Origin: Homarus americanus
Lineage: Eukaryota > Arthropoda > Malacostraca > Decapoda > Nephropidae
DNA: 64,000 nucleotides
NCBI RefSeq assembly: GCF_018991925.1
Contig: NW_024711888.1
Location: 77,001-141,000 of the forward strand
Direction: 5' to 3'
How positions within the stretch are numbered: position 1 is the first letter of the stretch; the number at the start of each line of letters is the position of its first letter. The notes beneath the pieces are model-generated. The model was not told where the DNA came from and did not search any database. It saw nothing but the letters and a program-made list of their open reading frames with translations. Shown in pieces: positions 1 through 12,650 of this stretch. A program made the translations under genes and the position numbers.

Positions 1-23
1 TCCTGCCTATACATACATACATA

Positions 24-98
<75 letters not shown>

Positions 99-104
99 TC
101 TTTC
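24..104. repeat. (CT)n microsatellite
   Basis: A CT run preceded by a short CATA tract at the left window edge. Confidence 0.95.
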
Positions 105-1040
105 AAAAAGCTAGAGGACTGAGCTACGCATCATACCAGGTCTGGGCGTGTTGATGACCTCGCTGGCTACATACAGATGGCCCTCTTTACCCCACATACC
201 AGGGTGGAGGGGCGGTGAGTTCCTTCCCATCGTCCGTCCCATCCTGGCCGAGTGATGGGGTAAGTTGACCCATCGATTCCTAGGAGGGGAATGTTGGCCG
301 CCACACAATGACACCGCCACACTACTACTACCGCGCCTTGATGTACGGTGTAGGGGGAGGTAAGAGAGAGAAGAAATATAAACACAGTACGGTAACAAAT
401 ACTCACAGGCGAGAGCACACACACCGCCCCCCTCTCACATGTCGGCGACGCTAGCTTGTCCTACAACGTCTGCGACAGAGTACAAGAACTAACGAGAAAA
501 TTGAGAAGTTTCCCCTCGTAAAAAAACTTGGTCTGGAAAACGGGGAGACGAATTCCTGAGGGCGGCCTTTATCCTTGTACACGATGCGACATGTAAATGC
601 TGGCTGGAAGAATTTACTGTAAACATCAACTTTGTCAAGAAATAAATTGAAACATATTAAAATACTGTAGATGTGTATTTAATAGAGTATTATTATAGTA
701 TTATATTACCGGTATTATTATTATTGGTGTAACAAGACATTATTAAACAGGGTACAGTACACGACGCTTGATGCTCACTAAGTCTAGGGTACACAGTGCA
801 CCTCTAGGGGCCCTTAATAGGCTCTTACCTGGCTGCACCTGTTCCTACTTATTGTGTTGGCTTATGATGACAAACTCAGTGTAAGGGACCGGGGACTGGG
901 AACTGAGGACTAAGAACCGGGAACTGGGTATCAATTTCATTCCAACAACGTTCACATGGATTAAAAATTACCCCTTCCCGTCTCCTCCCCTTCCCGCTCC
1001 CCTCCCCTTACTAACGGTAAAGTCAGCGTAGTTGGGAAGC
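105..1040. other. Unassigned sequence; weak exon candidate on minus strand
   Basis: A GC-richer segment (about 130-430) has two open minus frames. One contains MWGKEGHLYVASEVINTPRP followed by G|GTATGA, which looks protein-like. I recognise no family and see no clear acceptor. The rest to 1040 is AT-rich or carries short GGGAACTGGG-like repeats (880-930). Confidence 0.3.
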
Positions 1041-1206
<166 letters not shown>

Positions 1207-1404
1207 TTCTGTATTTTGTATATATTTTTTTTAAAAACAGTTTCCATGGCAGGACAAATTATTTAAACCTGTGTATTTCATTGTTTAGATTCAGTTGGCA
1301 GGAGAAGGATATTAAATTTGTATATTTCAAGACTAACAAACAAATATAATTCTCTTATTTGGCACATGCTCTTGTTGTCTTTGTTTACACTGGAATATGA
1401 CTAG

Positions 1405-1860
1405 CTGTGTTATATGGTGGAGGAGGAGTGGGGGTGGGCAGAGGGGGTGGGAGGGAGGGCAAGGAGGTGGGGAGGAGGAGCGAGAGGTGGGGAGGAGGAG
1501 CGAGAGGAGGGGGTGGGGAGGGAGGGCAGAGGGGGGGTGGGGGAGGGAGGCAGAGAGGGTGGGGAGGGGAGGAGTGAGAGGGGATATATTGCTTTCTCTG
1601 CCTGATGCTGTGATATGATGCTTGTGGTTGTCTGTCGGTCTCTCTCTTTTCTTTCTCTTGCATCGTTCTCTCTCTTCTCTTTTCTCTTTGTCACATTCTC
1701 TCTTTTTTTTCTTGCATTTTTTCTCTTTCTCTCTCTCTCTCTGTCTCTCTCTCTCTCTCCCTTTTGCATCTTTCTCTTATGTGTTTCTTGCCTCTCTGTC
1801 CCTCTCACTTTTGTCTCTCTCTTTTCTCTTTCTCTTTGTCTCCTCGTACATCTTAGAATC
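1405..1860. repeat. G-rich purine block facing a CT-rich pyrimidine block
   Basis: 1405-1580 is GGGAGG/GGAGGAG purine DNA. 1625-1855 is TCTCTC/TTTCTC pyrimidine DNA. The two are partly complementary in composition. Confidence 0.85.
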
Positions 1861-1884
1861 ACCCCTGCTTGGCCATTTGCTTTA

Positions 1885-1887
<3 letters not shown>

Positions 1888-1923
<36 letters not shown>

Positions 1924-1937
1924 TGTGTGTGTGTGCT
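1888..1937. repeat. (GT)n microsatellite
   Basis: A GT run with one TATG interruption. Confidence 0.95.
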
Positions 1938-2029
1938 AGGAAAAAAAAAGAGTTATTAGTGTTGACATGAAATGTTTGTCTCGTTCACATCACCACAGTC
2001 ATTACCTTATACCGTTCACAACCACCACA

Positions 2030-2512
2030 CCCTCCACATCGTTCACATCTACCACAGTCGTACCTCGCCTCGTACCTATCCGCCGCACCCTCCACGTCGT
2101 TCACATCTACTACAGTCGTACCTCGCCTCGTTCCTATCGCCGCACCCTCCCGTCTCGTTCACATCTACCACAGTCGTACCTCGCCTCGTACCTGCTCCGC
2201 CGCACCCACTCCACGTCTCGTTCATCTACCACAGTCGTACCTCGCCTCGTTCTATCCGCCGCACCCACTCCACGTCTCGTTCACATCTACCACAGTCGTA
2301 CCTCGCCTCGTTCCTATCCGCCGCACCCACTCCACGTCTCGTTCACATCTACCACAGTCGTACCTCGCCTCGTTCCTATCACGCACCCACTCCACGTCTC
2401 GTTCACATCTACCACAGTCGTACCTCGCCTCGTTCCTATCCGCCGCACCCACTCCACGTCTCGTTCACATCTACCACAGTCGTACCTCGCCTCGTTCCTA
2501 TCCGCCGCTGCT
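2030..2512. repeat. ~60-bp minisatellite
   Basis: About eight copies of a unit containing CACAGTCGTACCTCGCCTCG and CCGCCGCACCC. The three right-hand copies are almost identical; the left copies carry deletions. Open frames on both strands come from the repeat. Confidence 0.95.
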
Positions 2513-2631
2513 TTAATCAACTGCGGAAAAACAATTGTGTGTGGGGAAGGTAGCAGCCCGCGGCACCTGCTGGTATTTACAACAGCTTGCAAGTGTTGCA
2601 TATTGTTGCAAGATATTACTAAGCTAGGTCA

Positions 2632-2632
2632 T

Positions 2633-2692
<60 letters not shown>

Positions 2693-2710
2693 TGTCTGTG
2701 TCTGTGTTAT
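2632..2710. repeat. (GT)n microsatellite
   Basis: A GT run ending in TGTCTGTGTC. Confidence 0.95.
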
Positions 2711-2737
2711 TTAGTTTTTTATTAATCTGTGCCCTGC

Positions 2738-3690
2738 TGTACCTTCCACACGCTTGTACCTTCCACACGCTATACCTTCCACACGCTGTACCTTTCCACA
2801 CACACTGTACCTTCCACACACACTGTACCTTCCACGCACACTTTACCTTCCACACACACTGTACCTTCCACACACTGTACCTCCACACACACTGTACCTT
2901 CCACACACACTGTACCTTCCACACTGTACCTTCCACACACTGTACCTTCCACAACACTGTACCTTCCACACACACTGTACCTTCCACACACTGTACCTTC
3001 CACACACACTGTACCTTCCACACACACCTGTACCTTCCACACGCTGTACCTTCCACACACACACTGTACCTTCCACACACTGTACCCACACACACACTGT
3101 ACCTTCCACACACACACTTTACCTTCCACACTGTACCTCCACACACACTGTACCTTCCCCACACACACACACTCTACCTTCCACACACACCTACCTTCCA
3201 CACACACTTTACCTTCCACACACTGTACCTTCCACACACACTGTACCTTCCACACACACACTGTACCTTCCACACACACCTTTTACCTTCCACACACACT
3301 GTACCTTCCACACACACTGTACCTTCCACACACACTGTACCTTCCACACACACACTGTACCTTCCACACACTGTACCCTCCATACACCGTACCCTTCCAC
3401 ACACACACTGTACCTTCCACACTGTACCTCCACACACACCTGTACCTTCCACACACTGTACCTTCCACACACTGTACCCACACACACTGTACCTTCCACA
3501 AACACTGTACCTTCCACACACACTGTACCTTCCACACACACTGTACCTTCCACACACTGTACCTTCCACACACACTGTACCTTCCACACACTGTACCTTC
3601 CACACACTGTACCTTCCACACACACTGTACCTTCCACACACTGTACCTTCCACACACTGTACCTTCCATACACACTGTACCTCACGCGCC
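2738..3690. repeat. ~16-20-bp minisatellite
   Basis: About 55 units of TACCTTCCACACACACTG, varying in the number of CA dinucleotides. This is a minisatellite with a microsatellite inside each unit. Six overlapping long frames are artefacts. Confidence 0.95.
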
Positions 3691-3814
3691 GGTTCTGTTC
3701 CCCACCTCTCGTTCCCTCAGGCCGTCGCCTAATTAATTTTCAGAGTTTAATTTTCACATTCTTGTTGCTGCAAAAATTATCCTCAAAGTTACTCTGACAA
3801 CACCAGGAGCTGTC

Positions 3815-4430
3815 CAAGTTTACCAGGTCACTCAGGTGTTTAGTCCCTGACCTGTGGACATAATAGCCCTTAGCAGGTGTTTAGTCCCTGTCCTGTGGAC
3901 ATAATAGCCCTTAACAAGTGTTTATCCCTGACCTGTGGATAATAGCCCTTAGCAGGTGTTTAGTGCCTGACCTGTGGACATAATAGCCCTTAGCAGGTGT
4001 TTAGTCCCTGACCTGTGGACATAATAGCCCTTAACAGGTGTTTAGTCCCTGACCTGTGGACATACTAGCCCTTAGCAGGTGTTTAGTCCCTGACCTGTGG
4101 ACATAATAGCCCTTAGCAGGTGTTTAGTGCCTGACATGTGAAGATAATAGCCCTTAGCAGGTGTTTAGTCCCTGACCTGTGGACATAATAGCCCTTAGCA
4201 GGTGTTTAGTCCCTGACCTGTGGACATAATAGCCCTTAGCAGGTGTTTAGTCCCTGACCTGTGGACATAATAGCTCTTAGCAGGTGTTTCGTCCCTGAAC
4301 TGATGACATAATTGCCCTTAGCAGGTGTTTAGTCCCTGACCTGTGGACATGGTAGCTCTTAGCAGGTGTTTCGTCCCTGAACTGATGACATAATTGTTCT
4401 TAGCAGGTGTTTAATCCCTGACCCCTGGAG
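3815..4430. repeat. 41-bp minisatellite
   Basis: About 15 copies of a unit containing CCCTGACCTGTGGACATAAT and AGCAGGTGTTTAGT. The right end (4270-4430) is more diverged (CTGATGACATAATTG variants), so the array has an eroded margin. Confidence 0.95.
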
Positions 4431-5640
4431 AAAAAATGGAAAATATGACAAAGGAATTAATTTGGAATTTTCTATGAAGAGGAAACAACTTTTTACCTTG
4501 TACTCTACCTGGAAATCAACGTTTAATGTTAATCTAATGTTTCCAGAGAAGAAGGTAAGCTTAACAAATGGAACTAAGAGGAAGGAATTTATTACTGGTT
4601 TAGTGGTGGTAGACGTGTGTGTGTGTAATAATAATAATACTAACGGTTTATTGAAAGAGCATGGCAACCGGAAGGCTGAAAATATACAGTTACATAATTG
4701 GGGAATGGGTCTCTTGATTTACAAATAATATACAAGTAACATAAGTTATACAAATACGATATATAATAACTAGATGGGGATAAACTCATACTACAGGGCA
4801 TTTCAACATAGTGACAGTGCAAAAAGTAAGATTGACTGGGAGTGAATACACTGGTTGATTGCAAGTTATTGATAATTTTACAATGGTTGGGACTGGGCTG
4901 TTCTTATAGCGATCAGTTCGTGCTCGTATGGGCTGGATGCGGTTGTGGTGTTGAACAGCAATTCTCGGGCTAGGGATCTCAGGTGGTAGTAGGAGCCGGT
5001 GTCGAGGATGGTGCAGAAGCTTCTCACCAAATTTGCAGATGAGGTCGTGGTGATGGTCAGAGAGAGCCGAGAGGGTCAGTGTGTGTATGTGTGTGTCGAG
5101 GGCGAGCAGCTTAACGAGTTACTTAAGTTGTTTATTTATTATTGTATTGAGGGTTGTCTACACACATACATACATAGATTCGTAGACAAACACATACATA
5201 CATACATACAGACATACATTCGTGCACAAACACACACATACACAGACATACACGCACACAAATATTCTTTTTATGGTACTGATATTATGCCCCCCCCCCC
5301 CTCATGTAATAAAGTGGATATAGTATCTTATTCTTTATGTCTGTCTGAGTAGGAAGAGAAGGGGTGAAGATTATTCTCTCCCTTGATGACACTTCTCTCT
5401 CTCTTTCTCTCCCTTTTTCCATTCATTAACTCTTTGTACTCTCCCTATCTTCCTTCTCTCCCTCTTATCAGCTTGCATCACTCTCCCTTTCCATAGTTCA
5501 TCTCCCTGTTGTTGTAATTATCTCTCTCTCTCTCTCTCTCTCCTTCCCATCTTTCCTCTCCTACTCACCCACTCATCCATCACAGTGATAGTTGGATGAT
5601 CATACAACAAATTGTTTTCTTGATGAACAACACCCAACGA
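4431..5640. other. Unassigned sequence with short simple repeats
   Basis: No gene recognised. It holds CATA/ACAC-type repeats at about 5158-5262, an 11-bp C run near 5288 and CT-rich DNA at 5380-5545. Confidence 0.6.
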
Positions 5641-5644
5641 CAGC

Positions 5645-6370
5645 TCTATTACAGGTGATGAAGTGATGTGTCGTGTAGGTCGTCCCGTGACTTAGGAGGT
5701 CGTCTTATATGAAGGTTATGTGGTGGTTTGTCGAGGTCGTACCGGTATTAGGGAGGTCGTCTTATATAGGAGTTATGTGGTGGTTTGTGTCGTTGAGGTC
5801 GTCCCGGTGACTTAGGGAGGTCGTCTTATATGAAGGAGTTATGGTGGTTTGTGTCGTTGAGGTCGTCCTGGTGACTTAGAGGTCGTCTTATATGAAGGAG
5901 TTATGTGGTGGTTTGTGTCGTTGAGGTCGTCCCGGTGACTTAGAGGTCGTCTTATATGAAGGAGTTATGTGGTGGTTTGTGTCGTGGGTCGTCCCGGTGA
6001 CTTAGAGTCGTCTTATATGAAGGAGTTATGTGGTGGTTTGTGTCGTTGAGGTGTCCCGGTGACTTAGGGGTCGTCTTATATGAAGGTTATGTGGTGGTTT
6101 GTGTCGTGTAGGTCGTCCCAGTGACAGGGTCGTCTTATATGAAGGAGTTATGTGGTGGTTTTGTGTCGTGGGTCGTCCCAGTGACTTAGGAAGGTCGTCT
6201 TATATGAAGGAGTTATGTGGTGGTTTGTGTCGTTGAGGTCGTCGGTGACTTAGAGGTCGTCTTATATAGAAGGAGTTATGTGATGGTTTGTGTCGTTGAG
6301 GTCGTCCCGGTGACTTAGGGAGTCGTCTTATATGAAGGAGTTATGTGGTGGTTTGTGTCGTTGGTCGTTT
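5645..6370. repeat. 66-bp minisatellite
   Basis: About 11-12 copies of a unit containing GTCGTCTTATATGAAGGAG and TTATGTGGTGGTTTGTGTCG. Copies differ by many 1-4-bp deletions. Confidence 0.95.
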
Positions 6371-6371
6371 A

Positions 6372-6459
6372 AAGTGTGTGTGTGTGTGTGTGTGTGTGGC
6401 TGTATATGTATAAAGTGCATACATGTGATTCAAATAACACATGTATCATAACTATACCT

Positions 6460-6527
<68 letters not shown>

Positions 6528-6530
6528 ATA
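6372..6530. repeat. (GT)n and (CA)n pair
   Basis: A GT run at 6373-6398 and a CA run at 6463-6525 face each other across 64 bp, an inverted pair able to fold back. Confidence 0.9.
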
Positions 6531-6879
6531 AACCTGTAAAAAAATGATCAACATGACACTAACATGTCCCAGACGTGTTTGGATGTTGGCACTGAGCATC
6601 CCTAATACCATCGGCGCGGCCCTCTCCCTCCTTCCCCTTAAACCTTGGAAAATAAATTTGCTCTTTGCGGAAGACTCCCTCACCCCATCATCCATTAAAT
6701 GACCATATAAATCCCATTTCTTGGCGGGGAAGGGGGATATGGGGGGCAGGGATGGGGGCAGATTCCTACCCTCGTCTGTGATTATATGAACTATTTCTCA
6801 TTGATGCTGGGATGTCGTTCTTGGAAATGGTGACGTCACAGTTATGGCAGCGGGTTTGGTCGGCTTTCAAGATGATGAT

Positions 6880-7062
6880 GGTGATGTTGATAGTGGTCTT
6901 GATGGTGGGGGTTGGTTATGGTGGTGTTGGTAATGATGTTAGTGGTAATAGTGGTGGTGATGGTGGGGGTGGTTATGGTGGTGTTGGTAATGATGTTAGT
7001 GGTAATGGTAGTGGTGATGGTGTTAGTTGTTATGGTGTTAGTGGTGGTGTTGGTGGTATGTG
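6880..7062. repeat. GGTGNT trinucleotide-rich repeat
   Basis: GGTGGTGATGGTG units with two copies of GGTGTTGGTAATGATGTTAG. The Gly-rich frame is a composition effect. Confidence 0.85.
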
Positions 7063-8094
7063 ACGATGCTACTACTACTTCTATGATATAATGCTACAAA
7101 CTCATAAATTCTTTTAATAATCATGTTTTACGTCAACCATTCGGCCTCTATCCATAACCTCAACACATTATCGTGGCGAATTATACTCGCCTATAACACG
7201 ACTATAACGACTATAACACGACTATAACACGACTATGATGCGGCTATAAACTAGTTAATATATGGCTGATTTGCCCCACTAAGTGACTATCATTTGACAA
7301 CAACTTCGACGTAACGATATAGTACGGCTGTGACCTCCAGGTTAGGTACAGTCGTCTGCAGTTATACCTAATACAGTGGGTGGCGTTTTGATTTAACTCT
7401 GTGGGCTTTTTATCTACCATCCTTAGTCTAGCTTCTATTGCGAGGTTCCTTGGGGGCCATTCCGGTTTAATAAGATGTGAACAAACACAGAGGTGCCAAG
7501 CTCACAAAATGCACCAGTCATTGTACCAGGTATAAGTGGAGCTGTACATCATGGCAAGACGTCAAAGAGTGTTTCTTGACCTCTATTTCCTTCCTATCTT
7601 ACAACTCAATTAGAAAAAAAAAATGCTGGGAAGGGAGAGAGGGGTACTAGTGGTGAGGCGGGAAGGAGGAACATTGGGGAGGTGGTAGAAGTAGGTAGGT
7701 AATTTGGGAGGGAAAGGTAGAAGGAGAGGTAATATTATGAGGGAAGAAGGTGAGGGGAATGGGAGGGAAGGTAGAAGGAGGGAAGTGGAGAAGTAATAAA
7801 AGTTGAATGAATATTAACAATCATTAATGCTCGACTCAATTTGTGTTTTTACTACGACTTTTTTTTTTTAGGGAAAGGAGGAATGAAGGAAGATTAGAGG
7901 TGGGAAGGAAGTTATAGTTCGGTAGAAGAAATTCAGGAGATAAGAGGGCGGGCTGACCGCCTAGCTAAGCTAATTGTGTTAGGGTTGTGTCATGGGTTGG
8001 TTATTGTCTGTCGGTACAGGCACTAGACATCCTACCCTGTCCCATATATGGATGATTTTCCCGCTGTTACCTGGAGAGTAGTGGTGGCTATGGG
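7063..8094. other. Unassigned sequence
   Basis: No gene recognised. It contains CTATAACACGA repeats at 7188-7250 and AGGGAGGAA purine-rich DNA at 7620-7800. A segment near 7470-7530 (GAACAAACACAGAGGTGCCA) recurs loosely near 38970. Confidence 0.5.
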
Positions 8095-8204
8095 TAGGGG
8101 TAGTGGTGGTTGTGCGTGGGTTAGTGGTAGTTATGGGGGTAGTGCTGGTGCGTGACTTAGTGATTGTAAAACAGACTCTACGAACCAAAGTTAACATAAC
8201 GCAA

Positions 8205-8820
8205 CAAACCTACCTCACCTACCCTTGCCCTCACCCTACCCTACCCCTACCCTGCCCTACCCCACTCTCCACCCCACCCTACCTACCCCTACCTGCCCCT
8301 ACCTCTAACCTACCCTACCCTACCCTACCACCCCTACCCTCACCCTACCCCTACCCCACCCTACTACCCCTACCCTGCCCTACCTCTACCCCTACCCCAC
8401 CCTACCCTACCCTACCCCTACCCTGCCCTACCTCTACCCTACCCTACCCCTACCCCTACCCTACCCCTACCCTGCCCCTACCTCCTACCCCTACCCCTAC
8501 CCTACCCCTGCCTACCCCTACCCCTCCACCTCTACCCCTACCCGACCCTACCCCTACCCTACCCCTACCCCTGCCCTACCTCTACCCACTACCCTACCCC
8601 TACCTCTACCCCTACCCTGCCCTTGCCTCACCCTACCCCTACCCCTGCCCTGCCCCTACCCCATCTCCCCCTACCCTCTCCCTGCCCCTACCCTCCAACC
8701 TCCCTCTTCCCCTACCTCTCCCTACTTACTCTCCCCTACCCCTACTGCCCTCTCTTCTACCTCTTCCCCTCTACCCCTACCCTCACCCTATCCCTGCCCT
8801 CTCCCCTCTTACCAACCTCT
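8205..8820. repeat. CCCTAC hexamer array
   Basis: About 600 bp built from CCCTACCCCTACC, with CCTGCC and CCTACCTCTACC variants. It is strongly C-rich on the plus strand and purine (GTAGGG) on the minus. It becomes CT-rich at the right end. Confidence 0.95.
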
Positions 8821-8967
8821 TTCTCTTCAACAATAATAACAGGTTGGGGGTGACAGCCTCTCACTTCACATCACCAGGTCTGTTACTGTCATATGCACTG
8901 ACACACCTGACCAACACCTTGTTCTGCCACCATCACGCTCTCACCTGTGGGTCTTGATCACAGGTAA

Positions 8968-9856
<889 letters not shown>

Positions 9857-9904
9857 TGATAGATTCCCAGAACAATTATCTAGTTAGTGAGTGGTCGGCG
9901 TTTG

Positions 9905-10270
9905 TGACCCATGTTGTAAAAGAACATAAGAATGGAGGAAACTGCAGTGAGACTATTGACCCATACTAGGCAGCCCCGGTTACACCCGCTTCCCTCATAT
10001 ATCCGTCCAACCTATATTTGAAACTACCCAGAATGTTCGAGTTAATGGTGAAGTTTAGTAACTTGTTCCACTTATCCACTACTCTATTTCCAAAACCAAT
10101 GTTTACCTATTTCGCTAATTCTAAATTTGTCTAATTTAAAACCATTGTTAGTTCGCTCCTGGTTGGATGGTTTAAGTACCTTTCTTATATCACCCTTGTT
10201 TAACCCTGACTTCCATTTAAACCTCATCTTTCATGATCGAATTCTAGTAAAACCTTCGTCAGATAATAAA
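9905..10270 (-). mobile_element. CR1-like LINE 3' end, degraded
   Basis: Minus-strand frames resemble the C-terminal end of ORF2 seen at 36.1 and 21.4 kb: KWKSGLNKGDIRKVLKPSNQ, then GKHWF and VEQVTK, through several stops. The element ends at 9905 in CCATTCTTATGTTCTT, the same 8-bp terminal motif (TTCTTATG) as the other copies. It is 5'-truncated. Confidence 0.75.
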
Positions 10271-10431
10271 GGTGGTGAAGGTCTTAATGTTCCCTGGCTG
10301 CTCTTCACCTCCTCACTCACAAACACGCCTCATAAGAACTCGCTACTCTATAGTCTCTTGTTAGTTATGGCGCCATTTTGTTGTATCTGTGTATTAGCCT
10401 GAGAGATAGGATCTAGTTAAGGTAAAGGCAA

Positions 10432-10527
10432 GGTGTAATGTTGACCAACTAACCAGTGAAAAATCTGACCAACCAGCGAGGGAAAAATCTGACGAACCAG
10501 CGAGGAAAAATCTGACGAACCAACAAG
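10432..10527. repeat. ~26-bp tandem repeat
   Basis: Four imperfect copies of a unit containing AAAAATCTGACGAACCAGCG. Confidence 0.85.
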
Positions 10528-10584
10528 CATTTATGAATTCTTGAGGTGATCGATACTGGTAATGGAAGCTGAGGGAAGGTTATC

Positions 10585-11148
10585 GTTCCTGTGCTACTTT
10601 TTGTGTTACTTTTGTTGCTGATGTTATTTTTGTTGCTGGCGTGTTACTGTTTCTTTTTTTGCTGGTGTGTTACTGTTACTTCTGTTGCTGGTGTGGTACA
10701 TTTAATTTTGTTGTTGGTGTGTTACTGTTATTTTTTCTGGTGTGTTACTGTTTACTGGTGTATTTACTGTTATTTTCTTTGCTGGTGTGTATACTGTTGC
10801 TTTGTTACTGTTATTTTTGTTGAAGTATATTGCTATTTACTGGTATGTTACTGCTACTGGTATGTTACTGTCTTTTGTTGTCTGATGTGTTACTGTTAGT
10901 TGGTATGTTGTTATTTACTTTTGTTGCTGATGTGTTGCTGTACTGGTATGTTACTGTTTCTGTTGCTGGTGTGTTACTGTTACTTTTGTTACTTATGTAT
11001 TACTGTTACTGGTATGTGCTATTACTTTTGTTGCTAGTGTTACTGTTACTTTATTTGTATTATTATTTATAATTGCCTATTGTATTAATGTTACTTTTTA
11101 TTGCTGGTGTGTTACTGTTACTTTTGTGTTACTGGTGGTGCCGTTATG
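10585..11148. repeat. Diverged ~27-bp minisatellite
   Basis: Imperfect units of TTGCTGGTGTGTTACTGTTA with TACTGGTATGTT variants. Leu/Cys/Val-rich frames are artefacts. Confidence 0.85.
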
Positions 11149-12035
11149 TTACTAAGAATATATAGATCCTGATTGATATATTTAACGTCACACAAGTAAA
11201 GCGCCTCATCGCCTGTGCTCAAAAAGAAAACATTTCATAATTGATATATTTTCTTCCTTGCTAGTCGAGGTGTATATAAGGTGACGTCACTGTTGTTTAA
11301 ATGTACTGCTCTCTCTCCAAGATAATTGTGACGTATGAAAGTTGTCTTGTCACCTCTTAACTGTTGTCTTCTGGGTCTGCCTTACACCTTCATGGGGAAG
11401 AAACCTTCCTGGATCTCATTTACAATAGGAAGCAAAACTTATACTAGAATTATGTCCAGAGAAAGGAAGACTCCAAAGGAAGCAAATATTCCTCCTTTAC
11501 GGGAAGCAAAGGTCGTCTTTAAGTGAACGACTATGAGTGATCCAACACAACCACTACGACAACAATTAGTATGAGTCCCCGGTTGCCTTTGACGTTTGTG
11601 TTGACCTCTTTAATGACTCAATATTCCTCTGTTGACCCAAGCTAACCTACCCCTAGGCGGGCTGACCCATCCATCCATCTCACTCGTCGATCACAACCGT
11701 CAGGAAGTCAATATACTGTATCAGTTTAGTTACCGCGTTGTCGTATTAAACAGAAATTCCCTCTTGGAAGTCTGGACGGCTGTAGTGCGCAGGCGTAGTG
11801 AGTTGAAGCTATGACGTAGAATACAGTACATTATCAGCGCCATAAAAAGCCATTAAGGTGTACGGACCACAAAGGGTTGAGTCCTCTCCTCCAGCCTGCT
11901 TATAGATTCTGGTCACATGCGAGCGCCTTTCACCTCCTGGAAAACACCAGATAGTGAGATATGTTATGGCGTCTATACTTCCCTCCACCTGTACTTGTGT
12001 GGTGCTGAATACTGGATGGTCTTAAAGGCACCTAA
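11149..12035. other. Unassigned sequence
   Basis: Frames of 60-63 codons (11335-11526, 11632-11814) occur on the plus strand but match nothing recognised. Confidence 0.5.
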
Positions 12036-12037
12036 CT

Positions 12038-12605
12038 TATTGTCACTCTAACTGCTGCTGGTATTACTGGTGTTACTGCTATTATACTGTTACTAGTGTC
12101 GCTATTACTACTACTATTGCTGTTACTACTACTATTAATGCTGTTACTACTGTTATACTCTTGCTAGTGTCGCTAAAACTACTACTATTGCTGCTGCTAC
12201 TGATATTAATACTATTATTAATGTAGCTATTGAGCGTGCTATTACTATTAGTGCTGCTGGTATTGTTCCTACAGATCTTCTCAGTGGTAAGGCAAAGTTT
12301 GTATTCATCGGGACGGGAGAAAAGGCATCAGGGAAAGAGGAGGAGAAGTAGGGATGGAAGGTTGGAGGGAGGGAAGGAGGAAAGGAGGGAGGGAGAGAGG
12401 GAAGGAGGGAGGGAAGGAAGGAGGGAGCGAATGAAAAAAATAGGAAGGGGAGGAATGAAGAAACTTGGAAGGGAAGGAATAAGGAAAGTAGGAGAGGATA
12501 GGAGGTAGGAGGGAAGAAGAGAAGTAGAAATGAAAAGAAGGAAGGAAGGAAGGAGGAAGGAAGGGGTGGGTCAGCATGTTCCCTGCTATATCAACACTAT
12601 TGGAC

Positions 12606-12648
<43 letters not shown>

Positions 12649-12650
12649 AC
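12038..12650. repeat. Low-complexity cluster
   Basis: ACTACTATTGCTG trinucleotides (12038-12265), GGAGGGA purine-rich DNA (12320-12570) and a CA run (12608-12647). Confidence 0.85.

Noticed and set aside
2638..3797. His/Thr- and Cys/Val-rich open frames up to 364 codons
   Set aside because: They come from the TACCTTCCACACAC minisatellite with variable CA number.
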